A stretch of 64,000 bases of DNA. Source: JAOPZW01 sp963851295 (GTDB lineage: Bacteria > Actinomycetota > Thermoleophilia > Solirubrobacterales > Solirubrobacteraceae). The translations under genes were made by a program, and so were the position numbers. The notes under the pieces are model-generated. The model ran no database searches, was not told the origin of the DNA, and worked only from the letters and a program-made list of their open reading frames with translations. Shown piece after piece: positions 23,069 through 32,139 of the stretch. The first letter of the stretch is position 1. Each line of letters opens with the position of its first letter. Where the stretch lies: NCBI GenBank assembly GCA_963851295.1, contig CAWKOS010000011.1:1-64000 (forward strand), written 5' to 3'.

Positions 23069-24016
23069 TTGACGTTACAACAGCTTCAGTACTTCCTCGC
23101 GGCCTTCCGCCACGGCTCCTTCTCCGCGGCCGCCGAGGAGCTCCATCTCGCTCAGCCGTCGCTCTCCGAGCAGGTGCGCCGGCTGGAGGCCGAGCTCGGG
23201 GTCCGGCTCTTCCAGCGCGTCGGGCGCGGGCTGACGCCGACCGAGGCCGGCCACGCGCTGCGGCCGCACGCGGAGCGGACGCTCGACGAGGCCGAGGCCG
23301 CGCGCGAGTCGGTCGTCGCGGTGCGCGAGCTGCGCGGCGGGACGGCGACCTTCGGCACCTGGGGAACGGCGCGCTATTACCCCGGCGTCGACTTCGTCGC
23401 CGAGTTCCGCCGCCGGCACCCGAGCGTGCGCGTGCGGGTCGTGGGCCTGAACTCCGCGGAGGTCGTGGAGGCGGTGCGCTCCGGCGAGCTCGAGGCGGGC
23501 ATGGTCTCGCTGCCGATCGACGACCGCGGGCTCGACGTCCAGCCGATCATGCAGGAGGAGATCGTCTACGCGTCGACCGATCCGGTCCGGGTGCAGGCCC
23601 CCGTCACGATCGAGTCGCTCGCGGACGTCCCGCTCATCCTGTCGGATGCGAGCTACGGCGCGGAGGACCCGATGCGCCGCCAGCTGGCCGAGCTCGCGCA
23701 ACGCGTCGGCGTCTCGATCCGCCCGCAGATCGACGTTGAGGACATCGAGGCCGCGCTCGAGCTCGCCGCGCGCGGATTCGGCGACACGATCGTCTCCCGC
23801 GGGATCCTGCTCGCGATGGGCCGGCGCGTGTCCAAGCGCCTGGGCTGGGCGCCGTTCGAGGACCCCTTCTACACGACCTTCGCCTTCATCGCGCGCGCCA
23901 ACTCGCCGCTGTCGCCGGCCTCGCGCGAGTTCCTGGAGCTGGCACGGGAGCGCCTGACGGCTCTGGCCCAGGCGCTGCGCACCGAGCCGCCGCGGCAGCG
24001 CAAGCCCGGGGGCTAG
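23069..24016 (+). CDS. LysR-family transcriptional regulator
   Basis: 315 residues from TTG 23069. The N-terminal winged helix is MTLQQLQYFLAAFRHGSFSAAAEELHLAQPSLSEQVRRLEAELG, directly recognisable as LysR, and the linker helix follows. The effector domain (about 90-300) has the usual EFRRRHPSVRVRVV and GELEAGMVSLPI elements. LysR proteins usually regulate a divergent gene, here the small peptide plus ligase, 51 bp away. Two GGTTAC boxes (23039-23044 and 23060-23065) in the gap could be part of the operator. The inducer is unknown. Convergent with the SDR gene. Confidence 0.92.
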   Translation: MTLQQLQYFLAAFRHGSFSAAAEELHLAQPSLSEQVRRLEAELGVRLFQRVGRGLTPTEAGHALRPHAERTLDEAEAARESVVAVRELRGGTATFGTWGTARYYPGVDFVAEFRRRHPSVRVRVVGLNSAEVVEAVRSGELEAGMVSLPIDDRGLDVQPIMQEEIVYASTDPVRVQAPVTIESLADVPLILSDASYGAEDPMRRQLAELAQRVGVSIRPQIDVEDIEAALELAARGFGDTIVSRGILLAMGRRVSKRLGWAPFEDPFYTTFAFIARANSPLSPASREFLELARERLTALAQALRTEPPRQRKPGG

Positions 24017-24809
24017 CCCTTGCGGGGCGCGGCGCTCTCGCCGCGCAGGCGGCGCAGGAGCGCGTCGCCGAGCCTCGGGTCGACGCCGTGGGCGATGCCC
24101 AGCGCGCGCACGAGCGGCGGGTGGTACACGGCGCGCTCGTCGTCCTCGACGGCCTTGACGATCCGCTTTGCCAGCTCGCTCGCGGGCGCCGCCTCCGGGC
24201 CGCCGCGGTACCAGGTCGGCATGCGGTCCTTCTCGTGGTCGTGCAGCGAGGTGGCGATCTCGCCCGGGTAGACGACGGTGACCGAGACGCCCGTGCCGGC
24301 GAGCTCGTGGCGCAGGGCCTCGGCGAACATCCGCTGCGCCGCCTTCGTGGCGCCGTAGACGGCGGCCTGGGGGAACGAGCGCAGTCCCGCGCCGCTGGAG
24401 ACGACGACGATGTGGCCTTCGGTTCGCTCCAGCAGGTGGGGGAGGCCGAAGTGGACGGTGTGCAGGGTGCCGTGCCAGTTGACCTGGCTCATCAGCAGCG
24501 CCTTGTCGAGCGGCTGGTCGCGGAAGGGGCCGTAGTGGGTGATGCCGGCGTTGGCGACCAGGAGGTCGAGGCCGCCGGCCTGCGCCGCGAAGGCGTCGAT
24601 CGCCCGCTGGGTGGAGGCGGCGTCGGCGACGTCGGTCTCGAGCACGTGGTGCTCGCCGGGCAGCTCTTGGCGAGGGCGTCGAGCTCCTGCGTCGAGCGCG
24701 CGGCGAGGCCGAGCGTCGCCCCGCGTGCGGCCAGCTCGGTGGCGAGCGCGCGCCCGATCCCCCGCGAGGCACCGGTGACGAACGCCCTGGTGCCCGGCGT
24801 CACCTGCAT
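24013..24809 (-). pseudogene. Short-chain dehydrogenase/reductase, split by a one-base frameshift
   Basis: The N-terminal frame gives TPGTRAFVTGASRGIGRALATEL (the TGxxxGIG cofactor motif at about 12-18) up to LDALAKSCPA. The rest lies in another frame: ELPGEHHVLETDVADAAS, LVANAGITHYGP (the NAG motif), VVSSGAGLRSFPQAAVYGATKAA (Ser, YxxxK catalytic residues) and VYPGEIATSLH. Restoring one G near 24665-24668 (AAG-GAG-CTG) rejoins them, giving about 265 residues. All catalytic residues are intact, so a sequencing deletion is likely. Classical SDR; substrate unknown. Divergent from the DtxR-type regulator by about 19 bp. Confidence 0.85.
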
Positions 24810-24828
24810 GGGCGCGGAGCCTATTACG

Positions 24829-25551
24829 ATGGCTCATATGACCACCGAGCACGCCACCGTCGCAGAGGAGGAGTACCTCCAGACGCTCTTCTGGCTGCAG
24901 GAGGCCGGCCTGCCGATGACGGGGGCCAACGTGGCGCGCGCGATGCAGCTCTCGCCGCCGACGGTGCACGAGATGATCGGGCGCCTGGAGCGCGACGGGT
25001 ACATCACCCGCGCCGGCGACAAGACCATCAGCTTCACGGACACCGGCTCCGAGCACGCCGAGGGCGTCGTCCGTCGCCACCGTCTGATCGAGCGCTTCCT
25101 CACCGACGTCCTCGGCATCCCGTGGGACGAGGTCCACGAGGAGGCCGAGCGCCTGGAGCACGCGATGTCACCCGTGCTGGAGGAGCGCATGCTCGCCGCC
25201 ATCGGCGACGCCAAGACCTGCCCCCACGGCCATCCGATCGTGGCCGGCACGCGCATCGACGGCGTCCCGCTCGCCGACGTCGCGGAGGGCGCGTCGGTGA
25301 AGGTCCTGCGCCTGGAGAACGAGGCCGAGGACCTCCTGCACTACCTGAAGGACGCCGGCCTGGAGCCGGGCCTGGAGGCGACCGTCCGCGGCGACGACGG
25401 CGACGAGGTCGTCCTCGACGCCGGCGGCACGGAGGTGCGCGTCCTGCGCACGGTGGCGGAGACCGTGTCGGTCGTCGCCGACCCATCGCCCCCGCCGCGG
25501 GTCGCGCTGCCCGAGCAGCTCGTGCTCGCGCGCGATCGGTACGGGCGCTAG
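24829..25551 (+). CDS. DtxR/MntR-family metal-dependent regulator with FeoA-like domain
   Basis: 240 residues from ATG 24829 (ATG 24838 is also possible). The N-terminal winged helix (EEEYLQTLFWLQEAGLPMTG, VARAMQLSPPTVHEMIGRLERDGYIT) is followed by the metal-binding dimerisation domain (EGVVRRHRLIERFLTDVLG, HEEAERLEHAMSPVLEERM, CPHGHPI) with the expected Cys/His/Glu ligands. A C-terminal SH3/FeoA-like domain (about 145-225) comes last. Such proteins repress iron or manganese uptake genes when metal-loaded. No transporter is adjacent, so targets are elsewhere or include the divergent SDR. Confidence 0.92.
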   Translation: MAHMTTEHATVAEEEYLQTLFWLQEAGLPMTGANVARAMQLSPPTVHEMIGRLERDGYITRAGDKTISFTDTGSEHAEGVVRRHRLIERFLTDVLGIPWDEVHEEAERLEHAMSPVLEERMLAAIGDAKTCPHGHPIVAGTRIDGVPLADVAEGASVKVLRLENEAEDLLHYLKDAGLEPGLEATVRGDDGDEVVLDAGGTEVRVLRTVAETVSVVADPSPPPRVALPEQLVLARDRYGR

Positions 25552-25626
25552 CCGGTTCGTCGGCGGCGCCGCCGCGGCGGCGGCTGCTGGATCCCGTGTA
25601 GAGCGGTTGCGCTGAGTTGTCGCAGA

Positions 25627-26580
25627 GTGGTGTATCGCCGGCGCAGCGCTGGGCCCGACCATGGCGGTGTGGCCGAACCTATCCGACTTTCCCCCGGAAA
25701 CCGACGAAAACTCGAAGAGGTTCGCGTCCTCGGCCGAGATCAGGACGGCGTCGTCAGTCGCCCGCAGCTCTTGGCGGCCGGCGTGGGGGGATCCGCGATC
25801 GACCGCGCCGTCGCCAGCGGAAGGCTGCACCGGCTGCATCGTGGCGTCTACGCGCTGGTGGTGCCCGAACTGCTCACCGACGAAGGGCACCTTGCCGCCG
25901 CCCTGCTCGCCGCCGGCGAGGGCGCGGTCCTCAGCCATGGGACGGCGGCGTGGCGCTGGCGTCTCATTCCTGCTCCTCCCTCGGTGATGCAGTTGGCGGT
26001 GCCGCGGGCGCGGAGCGCGATCGCCGGCGTGACCATCCACCTCAGTCTCCGCCTCCGCCCCACCGACCTCACCCACCACCGCAACCTCCCCACCACCACC
26101 GTCTCCCGCACCCTCCTCGACCTCGCCGCCCGCTACAGCCGCACCGCCCTCCTGCGCGCCCTCGCCGAGGCCGAGTTCCACCACGACCTGCGGCCCGCCG
26201 ACGTCGAGGCCACCTTTCGCCGCGGCCACCCGGGCAGCGCCAACCTCCGCGCCGCGCTGAAGGACCACACGCCCGGCCACGGCGAGATGAAGAGCCAGCT
26301 CGAGCGCCGGTTCCGCCGCCTGCTCATCCGCCATGGCATCGAGCTCCCGCTGCGCAACCAGCAGCTCGGGCCCTGGACGGTCGACTGCCTGTGGCCCGAC
26401 CGCCGCGTCGTCGTCGAGCTCGACGGCGGCCAGCACGCGCGGCCCCACCAGGCGGACATCGATGCCGAGCGCGACCTGTGGCTTCGGCGCCACGGCTACA
26501 CCGTCCGCCGCTACGGCAAGCGCCAGCTCGTCGAGCGAGCCGACGACGTCGTCGCGGACCTCCGCGAGGCGCTCGGCTAG
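25627..26580 (+). CDS. AbiEi-like N-terminal domain plus DUF559 endonuclease-like domain
   Basis: 317 residues from GTG 25627; GTG 25669 is an alternative start and would match the domain boundary better. Residues about 40-90 (DGVVSRPQLLAAGVGGSAIDRAVASGRLHRLHRGVYAL) match the winged-helix found at the N-terminus of AbiEi-type antitoxins. The C-terminus (about 225-315) is a DUF559/Vsr-like nuclease fold: ERRFRRLLIRHGIELPLRN, WTVDCLWPDRRVVVELDGGQ, RDLWLRRHGYTVRRYG. The D...E-x-D pattern fits a PD-(D/E)XK core. This architecture is common in actinobacteria as a solitary gene; no AbiEii-type partner is next to it. Role in DNA defence is suspected only. Confidence 0.8.
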   Translation: MVYRRRSAGPDHGGVAEPIRLSPGNRRKLEEVRVLGRDQDGVVSRPQLLAAGVGGSAIDRAVASGRLHRLHRGVYALVVPELLTDEGHLAAALLAAGEGAVLSHGTAAWRWRLIPAPPSVMQLAVPRARSAIAGVTIHLSLRLRPTDLTHHRNLPTTTVSRTLLDLAARYSRTALLRALAEAEFHHDLRPADVEATFRRGHPGSANLRAALKDHTPGHGEMKSQLERRFRRLLIRHGIELPLRNQQLGPWTVDCLWPDRRVVVELDGGQHARPHQADIDAERDLWLRRHGYTVRRYGKRQLVERADDVVADLREALG

Positions 26581-27683
26581 GCCGCGGCCGGCGTGCCGCT
26601 CAGGCTGTTGTAGGCCTCGGCGAGGCGCCCGATGCCCTCGTCGATCTGCTCGGGCGTGACGCCGGAGTAGGCGAGGCGCAGCGTGTTGCGCCCGCCCTCG
26701 AGCAGGAAGTCCGAGCCCTTGACGAAGGTCACCCCGCGCTCGCCCGCGGCGGCGAAGAGCTTGTCGACGTCGGTGCCCTCCGGCAGCTCGACCCACATGA
26801 AGTAGCCGCCCTCGGGCGCCACGAAGCGGGCGTCGGGCAGGTCGCGCTCGAGCGCCGTGACGAGCGCGTCGATGCGCGCCTTGAGGTTCGTGCGCACGGT
26901 CTCGATCGAGCGCTGCAGGGCGCCGCTCTGGCAGAACTCGTGGACGATCGCCTGCGCCACCATGTTGGGGCTGATGTACGTGCTCGTCGCGCGCTTGACG
27001 ATCCCCGCGATGAGCCCGGCCGGGCCGACCAGGTAGCCGACGCGAATCCCGGGGCAGACCGTCTTCGAGAACGAGCTCGCGTACACGACCGTCTCGTCGC
27101 GGTCGAGGCTGAGCATCGTCGGCAGCGGGTCGCCGGCGAAGCGGATCGAGACGTAGGGGTCGTCCTCGAAGATCATGAAGTCGTGGTCTCGCGCGAGGGC
27201 GACCAGCGCCTCGCGCTTCGGACCGCTCAGCGTGTAGCCGGCCGGGTTCTGGAAGTTGGGGATGATGTGCGCGAGCTTCGGCTCGACGCCGCCGTCGATC
27301 AGGGTCGCGACGCCGTCGACGTCGATGCCATCGGGCTCGAGCTCGACCATCCGGATGTCCGCGAGGCGCTGGCGCAGCGCCAGCAGCGTGCGGTCGTACG
27401 TCGGGCGCTCGACGACGACCGTGTCGCTCGGCTCGACCACCTCGTCGAAGAGGAAGGCGTCGGCCTGCATCGAGCCGTTGGTGACGACCACGTTCGAGGG
27501 GTCGACGCCATGCTGCTCGGCGATCCACGCGCGCAGCGGCGGGTACCCGATCGCGGTGCCGTAGGCGGTGGCGCCGCCGGGGTCGTTGGCGAAGGCGCGA
27601 GCGGCCGCCTCCTTCAGGCCATCGACGTCGACGATGTCGAGGGAGGGCGCCCCGCGGGCGAAGGAGATGGTGTCGGCGGCCAT
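26577..27683 (-). CDS. PLP-dependent aminotransferase, class I/II (MocR/2-aminoadipate type, no DNA-binding domain)
   Basis: 368 residues. The fold-type I core has the N-terminal FARGAPSLDIVDVD, GYPPLRAWIAEQHGVDPSNVVVTNGSMQ, NFQNPAGYTLSGPKREAL (PLP phosphate and Asn region), FEDDPYVSI (Asp to pyridine N) and the Schiff-base lysine K207 in YASSFSKTVCPGIRVGYLVG. The sequence is closest in style to LysN/2-aminoadipate transaminases and valine-pyruvate type enzymes. Substrate is not fixed. Its stop overlaps that of the preceding plus-strand gene by 4 bp. Confidence 0.9.
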   Translation of the reverse strand: MAADTISFARGAPSLDIVDVDGLKEAAARAFANDPGGATAYGTAIGYPPLRAWIAEQHGVDPSNVVVTNGSMQADAFLFDEVVEPSDTVVVERPTYDRTLLALRQRLADIRMVELEPDGIDVDGVATLIDGGVEPKLAHIIPNFQNPAGYTLSGPKREALVALARDHDFMIFEDDPYVSIRFAGDPLPTMLSLDRDETVVYASSFSKTVCPGIRVGYLVGPAGLIAGIVKRATSTYISPNMVAQAIVHEFCQSGALQRSIETVRTNLKARIDALVTALERDLPDARFVAPEGGYFMWVELPEGTDVDKLFAAAGERGVTFVKGSDFLLEGGRNTLRLAYSGVTPEQIDEGIGRLAEAYNSLSGTPAAA

Positions 27684-27720
27684 GCCTGCAAGGGTAGGCG
27701 ACGACGCCTGCGCGTGTCGG

Positions 27721-28531
27721 TCAGCGGGTGAGCAGGTAGGCGGCCGCGGCGCCCGCCGCGATCACGAGCAGGAGGAAGAGGACGAGCAGCACACGCAGCA
27801 CCCTGCGCCCGCGTCGCCGCGGCTCGAGCCACGACGGCTCCTCGCCGGGCTCGGGGTCGTCGGCGTCGAGCGGTTCGGGCGCGGGCTCGGCCGCGAGCTG
27901 GCTCGGGCTCGGGCTCGTCGGCGAGCGGCTCGGGCTCGGGCTCGGCTGCGGCTTCGGCTTCGGCCTGGGGCTCGGGCTCGGGCTCGTCGGCGAGCGGCTC
28001 GGGGACGGGCGCGACCTCCTCCGGCGCGACCTCTTCGGGCTCGGGCGGTGCCGGCGGCGGCAGCGGCGCAGGCTCCGCTGAGAGGTCGAGCGGCGGCGGC
28101 TCGGCCTCCGAGCCCGCGTCGAGCGGGGCGGGTGGGGGCTCGGCCGCCGCGTCGGGCGGTGGCGCGAGCGGGGCCGCGGCGACGGGCGGCGACGCCTCGG
28201 GCTCCTCCCCGCCGAGCGGTTCGTCGTCCGGGGCCGAGAGGCTCTCGTCGAGGGGCGGCGGACCGACGATCGCCTCCAGCTCCTCCCGTGGGGCGATCGC
28301 CAGCTCGACGCGGCGCTCGCCGAGGTAGGGGGCGAGGGCGTCGAGGTCGACGTCGGGGTCGGCGACCGCGAGGCGGACGTGATCGTCGCCGGCCGTCAGC
28401 GCGATCACGCGCGCGCGGGCCGCGGCCTCGGGCGGCACGATGCGGTCGAGCTCCGGGTCGTGCTCGTGGTCGCGCAGGCCCACGAAGGGCAGGCCGGCCT
28501 CGAAGGCGAGTGCGAGGGCGTCGTCGCTCAC
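27721..28531 (-). pseudogene. Membrane protein with T2SSE_N (GspE N-terminal) domain, split by a frameshift
   Basis: Residues about 1-92 match the N-terminal domain of type II secretion/pilus ATPases: FEAGLPFVGLRDHEHDPELDRIVPPEAAARARVIALT, VRLAVADPDVDLDALAPYLGERRVELAIAPREELEAIVG. A long Pro/Glu/Ala-rich segment follows. The frame then breaks near 27893-27903, and the neighbouring frame continues LAAEPAPEPLDADDPEPGEEPSWLEPRRRG and a membrane helix VLRVLLVLFLLLVIAAGAAAAYL before a stop at 27721. Removing one C restores the full protein of about 269 residues. There is no ATPase domain, so this is a stand-alone, membrane-anchored copy of the domain. Its start overlaps the upstream gene by 4 bp. 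Confidence 0.68.
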
Positions 28532-29310
28532 GACGGCGGCGGGACGAGGTGGACCTCGATGACCGCGCGGCCGTCCTCGACGCCGCGGACGTACGCGTCG
28601 CGGGCGCCGGGCTGCGCGGCGAGCGTGTCGCGCAGCGCCGTGACGGCGGCGGCGTCGGCGAAGGGGCCTGCCTCGACGACGACCGTCGCGGCCAGCCGGC
28701 CCGCCTCCAGCGCGGCCTGCTCGGCGCGCGAGGCGGCATCGGCGGCGCGCGACAGGCGGCCGAGCGTGCGCCCGTGGTCGTCCACCACGGCCTGCGCCTC
28801 GGCGGTGACGCGCTCGGCGGTGAGGCCCATGTCCTCGATCGTGGAGCGCAGGCCCGCGACGAGCTCGCGCACGTCGGCGAGCGCCTCGACGTCGAGGACG
28901 GGCTCGGGCTCCTCCTCGGGCTCGGGCTCCTCCTCGGGCTCCGGCTCGGGCTCGGGCTCCGCCGTGAGCTCAGGCTGCGGCGCGCTCAGCAGCTCGGCCC
29001 CACGCTCGGGCGTCGCGAGCTCGGGAACCTCCGGCCCGACCCACTCGGGCTCGTCGGCGTCCTCGGGCGCAGCGCCCTCTTCGTCCGCGCCCGGCCCCGG
29101 ACCCGACGGACTCGGCTCGTGCGGAGCGTCAGTCGCTGGGGAAGCGTCGGCCACCGGGGGAGCGTCGGCCACCGGGGCAGCGGGCTCGGCCGCAGCCGCC
29201 TCGACCGGCTCGCCCTCGTGGCCGCGCAGCAGCTCGCGCTCCAGCTCGCGCAGCTTGGCCTCGAGCTCGGCGAGGGTTCGGCGTGCGTCGTCGTCAGGCG
29301 CGGCGGCCAT
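28528..29310 (-). CDS. Pro/Glu-rich coiled protein with C-terminal alpha/beta domain, partner of the T2SSE_N protein
   Basis: 260 residues, no signal peptide or membrane helix. An N-terminal helix (RRTLAELEAKLRELERELLRG) is likely coiled coil. A low-complexity Ala/Pro/Glu stretch (about 35-140, with EPEPEPEEEPEP repeats) follows, then a long helical region (about 145-205) and a small alpha/beta domain (about 207-255: ATVVVEAGPFADAAAVTALRDTLAAQ, DAYVRGVEDGRAVIEVHLV). I do not recognise a named family. The stop overlaps the start of the T2SSE_N gene (ATGA), so the two are coupled and probably interact. The E/P repeats are shared by both proteins. Confidence 0.65.
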   Translation of the reverse strand: MAAAPDDDARRTLAELEAKLRELERELLRGHEGEPVEAAAAEPAAPVADAPPVADASPATDAPHEPSPSGPGPGADEEGAAPEDADEPEWVGPEVPELATPERGAELLSAPQPELTAEPEPEPEPEEEPEPEEEPEPVLDVEALADVRELVAGLRSTIEDMGLTAERVTAEAQAVVDDHGRTLGRLSRAADAASRAEQAALEAGRLAATVVVEAGPFADAAAVTALRDTLAAQPGARDAYVRGVEDGRAVIEVHLVPPPS

Positions 29311-29355
29311 GCTCGCGCGAGCGTAGCGCGAGCGGCGGGCGGCTCCGCCCGGCCC

Positions 29356-30234
29356 CTACCCCTTGAGGATCTCGACCGCCAGCTCCGCGACCTGCGTCGG
29401 CGTCCGGCCGACGCGCACGCCGCGGGCCTCCAGCGCCTCGGCCTTCGCGGCAGCCGTGCCCTGCGAGCCCGAGACGATCGCTCCGGCGTGGCCCATCGTC
29501 TTGCCCGGCGGCGCCGTGAAGCCCGCGATGTAGGCGACGACCGGCTTGGTGACGTGCGCGGCGATGTACTCGGCGGCCTCCTCCTCGGCCGAGCCGCCAA
29601 TCTCGCCGGCCATGACGATCATCTCGGTCTCGTCGTCGCCCTGGAAGAGCTCGAGGATGTCGATGAACGACGAGCCGGGGACCGGGTCGCCGCCGATGCC
29701 CACGATCGACGAGTTGCCGAAGCCGCGCTGGGCGATCTCGTTGCCGATCTGGTAGGTCAGCGTCCCCGAGCGCGAGACGACGCCCACGTTGCCCTCCTTG
29801 AAGAAGGCGGCGGGGATGATCCCGACGTTGGCCTTGCCGGGCGAGAGCACGCCCGGGCAGTTGGGGCCGATCAGCCGCGTCCCGGGATGCGCCTGCACGA
29901 GGTGGTTGTAGACGCGCAGCTCGTCGTGCGCCGGGATGCCCTCGGTGATCGCGATGATCGTCGCGATGCCGGCCTCGGCCGCCTCGAGGATCGAGTCGGC
30001 GGCGAAGCGCGGCGGCACGAAGACCATCGCCGTGTTCGCGCCGGTCTCCTCGACCGCGGCGTGGAAGGTGTCGAAGACCGGCACGCCCTCGACGTCCTGG
30101 CCGCCCTTCCCCGGCGTCACGCCCGACACGACCTGCGTGCCGTAGCGCTTGTTGTTCATCGCGTGGAAGGTGCCCTCGCGGCCCGTGATGCCCGAGACGC
30201 ACAGCCGCGTCTCCTTGTCGATCAGCACGCTCAT
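29356..30234 (-). CDS. sucD: Succinate-CoA ligase, alpha subunit
   Basis: 292 residues. CoA-binding Rossmann part: CVSGITGREGTFHAMNNKRYGTQVV and VFDTFHAAVEETGANTAMVFVPP. The catalytic phosphohistidine is in GEIGGSAEEEAAEYI...KTMGHAGAIVSG (H in GHAGA). IGPNCPGVLSPGKANVGIIP is the CoA/active-site region. With SucC it interconverts succinyl-CoA and succinate with ATP or GTP formation in the TCA cycle. Its ATG overlaps the sucC stop by 4 bp, the standard sucCD order. Confidence 0.96.
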   Translation of the reverse strand: MSVLIDKETRLCVSGITGREGTFHAMNNKRYGTQVVSGVTPGKGGQDVEGVPVFDTFHAAVEETGANTAMVFVPPRFAADSILEAAEAGIATIIAITEGIPAHDELRVYNHLVQAHPGTRLIGPNCPGVLSPGKANVGIIPAAFFKEGNVGVVSRSGTLTYQIGNEIAQRGFGNSSIVGIGGDPVPGSSFIDILELFQGDDETEMIVMAGEIGGSAEEEAAEYIAAHVTKPVVAYIAGFTAPPGKTMGHAGAIVSGSQGTAAAKAEALEARGVRVGRTPTQVAELAVEILKG

Positions 30235-31370
30235 CGGGCCAGCTCCACCACCTTCTCGGCGGCCTCGTTCATGGTCGCCGCCGTGTGCACGTTGGGCAGT
30301 GCCGCCTCGGCGAGGATGCGCCGGCCCTCCTCGTCGTTGGTGCCGTCCAGCCGCACGACGAAGGGCACCGTCGGCTTGATCTGGTGGAAGGCCTCGACCA
30401 GGCCGTTGGCGACCTCGTCGCAGCGCGTGATGCCGCCGAAGATGTTGAAGAGGACGGCCTTCACGTTCGGGTTGGCGAGGATGACCTCGACCGCGCTCGT
30501 GATCGCCTCGGCCTTCGAGCCGCCCCCGGCGTCGAGGAAGTTGGCCGGCTTGCCGCCGTACTGGGCCACGACGTCGAGCGTCGACATCACGAGCCCCGCG
30601 CCGTTGCCGAGGATGCCGATGTCGCCGTCGAGCGAGACGTAGGTCAGACCGCGCTCCTTGGCCATCTGCTCCTGCGGGTCCTCCGCCGACGGGTCGCGCA
30701 GCTCGGCGTTGTCGGGGTGGCGCATGAGCGCGTTGTCGTCGAGCGTGACCTTGGCGTCGAGCGCGCGCACGTCGCGCTCGGGCGTGACGATCAGCGGGTT
30801 GACCTCGACGAGCGTGGCCTCCTCGGAGACGAAGGTCCCGTAGAGGCGATGCAGGAAGGCGCCGATCGGGCGCACGAGGTCGGCGTCGACGCCGGCCTCG
30901 TAGGCCAGGCGGCGCCCGTGGAAGTCCTGGAAGCCGAGCAGCGGGTCGACGTGCAGCGTCGCGATCGCGCCCGGGTCCTCCTCGGCGACGGCCTCGATGT
31001 CCATGCCGCCCTTGGTCGAGAGCATGATCAGCGGCTGCTTGGCGCTGCGGTCGAAGATGATCGAGGCGTAGTACTCGGCCTCGATCTGCGAGGCGCCCTC
31101 GACCCACACCTCGTGGACCGTGAAGCCGCGGATGTCCATGCCGAGGATCGCAGCGGCATGCTCGCGCGCCTCGTCCTCGTCGGAGGCGAGCTTGATGCCG
31201 CCGGCCTTGCCGCGTCCGCCGATCTTCACCTGCGCCTTGATGACGCACGGGAAGCCGATCTCCTTGGCGGCCGAGACGGCCTCTTCGACGGTGCGCGCGG
31301 GGCGGCCATCCGGCACCGGGATGTCGTGGCGGGCGAAGAGCTGCTTGCCCTGGTACTCGAGCAGGTCCAT
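30231..31370 (-). CDS. sucC: Succinate-CoA ligase, beta subunit
   Basis: 379 residues. The ATP-grasp fold begins MDLLEYQGKQLFARHDIPVPDG; the nucleotide-binding loop is CVIKAQVKIGGRGKAGGIKLA. EVNPLIVTPERDVRALDAKVTLDDNAL holds the metal ligands, and FLDAGGGSKAEAITSAVEVILANPNVKAVLFNIFGGITRCDEVANG is the C-terminal CoA-ligase domain. First gene of the sucCD operon. The divergent HAD gene starts 71 bp away, so promoters for both lie in 31371-31441. Confidence 0.96.
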   Translation of the reverse strand: MDLLEYQGKQLFARHDIPVPDGRPARTVEEAVSAAKEIGFPCVIKAQVKIGGRGKAGGIKLASDEDEAREHAAAILGMDIRGFTVHEVWVEGASQIEAEYYASIIFDRSAKQPLIMLSTKGGMDIEAVAEEDPGAIATLHVDPLLGFQDFHGRRLAYEAGVDADLVRPIGAFLHRLYGTFVSEEATLVEVNPLIVTPERDVRALDAKVTLDDNALMRHPDNAELRDPSAEDPQEQMAKERGLTYVSLDGDIGILGNGAGLVMSTLDVVAQYGGKPANFLDAGGGSKAEAITSAVEVILANPNVKAVLFNIFGGITRCDEVANGLVEAFHQIKPTVPFVVRLDGTNDEEGRRILAEAALPNVHTAATMNEAAEKVVELAR

Positions 31371-31441
31371 GGGGCGGCGGAGCTTATAACCGCCGTGGCG
31401 CAGCGCGTCGACCGCCGGTCAAATGGCACAATGCCCGCCGC

Positions 31442-32125
31442 ATGGCGCTCCCTTCCAAGGTCAACTGGGTCACCTTCGACGTCTATGGCACGCTCATAGA
31501 CTGGGAGAAGGGCGTGTTCGACGCCTTCCAACGCGAGGCGAGCCGAGACGGGTTCACCATCGAGGACCCGCAGGAGGTCATCTCGCGCTTCCACGAGTAC
31601 GAGCGCGAGATCGAGGGCGGCTCCTACGAGCTGTACGCGGAGGTCCTGCGCCGGGTCGCCGTGCGCATCGCCAAGGACATCGGCTGGCCGCTGGAGCCCT
31701 CGCGCGCCGGCTTCCTGCCCGACTCGGTCCAGCGCTGGGCGCCGTTCAAGGAGACCAACCCGCAGCTGACGAAGTTCTCCAAGAAGTTCCAGACCGGCCT
31801 GGTCTCGAACATCGACGACAAGCTGCTGGGCCAGACGCGGCGCCACATCCCGCACGACTTCGACCTCGTCGTCACCGCCCAGCAGGTGCGCTCCTACAAG
31901 CCCGACCCGGCGCACTTCAAGGAGTGCGCGCGCCGGATCGGCGGCAAGAAGGGCTGGGTCCACGTCGCGGCCGGCTACTACCACGACGTCGAGCCGTGCG
32001 TGAAGGAGAAGATCCCGGTCATCTGGGTCAACCGCAACAAGGAGGAGCTCGACCCGGGGCAGAAGAAGCCCACGGCCGAGGTCAAGACCCTCCTCGAAGC
32101 GGCCAAGCTCCTCGGCGCCGCATAG
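31442..32125 (+). CDS. HAD-superfamily hydrolase, haloacid-dehalogenase type II-like
   Basis: 227 residues. Motif I is TFDVYGTLIDWEKG (nucleophile Asp in FDVYGT), motif II is GLVSNIDDKLLG, and the motif III Lys is in SYKPDPAHF. Acidic motif IV is replaced by VAAGYYHDVEPCV, in which D is present after a His rather than the usual GD; this is typical of the L-2-haloacid dehalogenase side of the family (G..HD). It probably hydrolyses a haloacid or small phosphate ester. The gene is followed by an MBL-fold gene after 14 bp. Confidence 0.87.
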   Translation: MALPSKVNWVTFDVYGTLIDWEKGVFDAFQREASRDGFTIEDPQEVISRFHEYEREIEGGSYELYAEVLRRVAVRIAKDIGWPLEPSRAGFLPDSVQRWAPFKETNPQLTKFSKKFQTGLVSNIDDKLLGQTRRHIPHDFDLVVTAQQVRSYKPDPAHFKECARRIGGKKGWVHVAAGYYHDVEPCVKEKIPVIWVNRNKEELDPGQKKPTAEVKTLLEAAKLLGAA

Positions 32126-32139
32126 CCGCGGAGAGGCGC

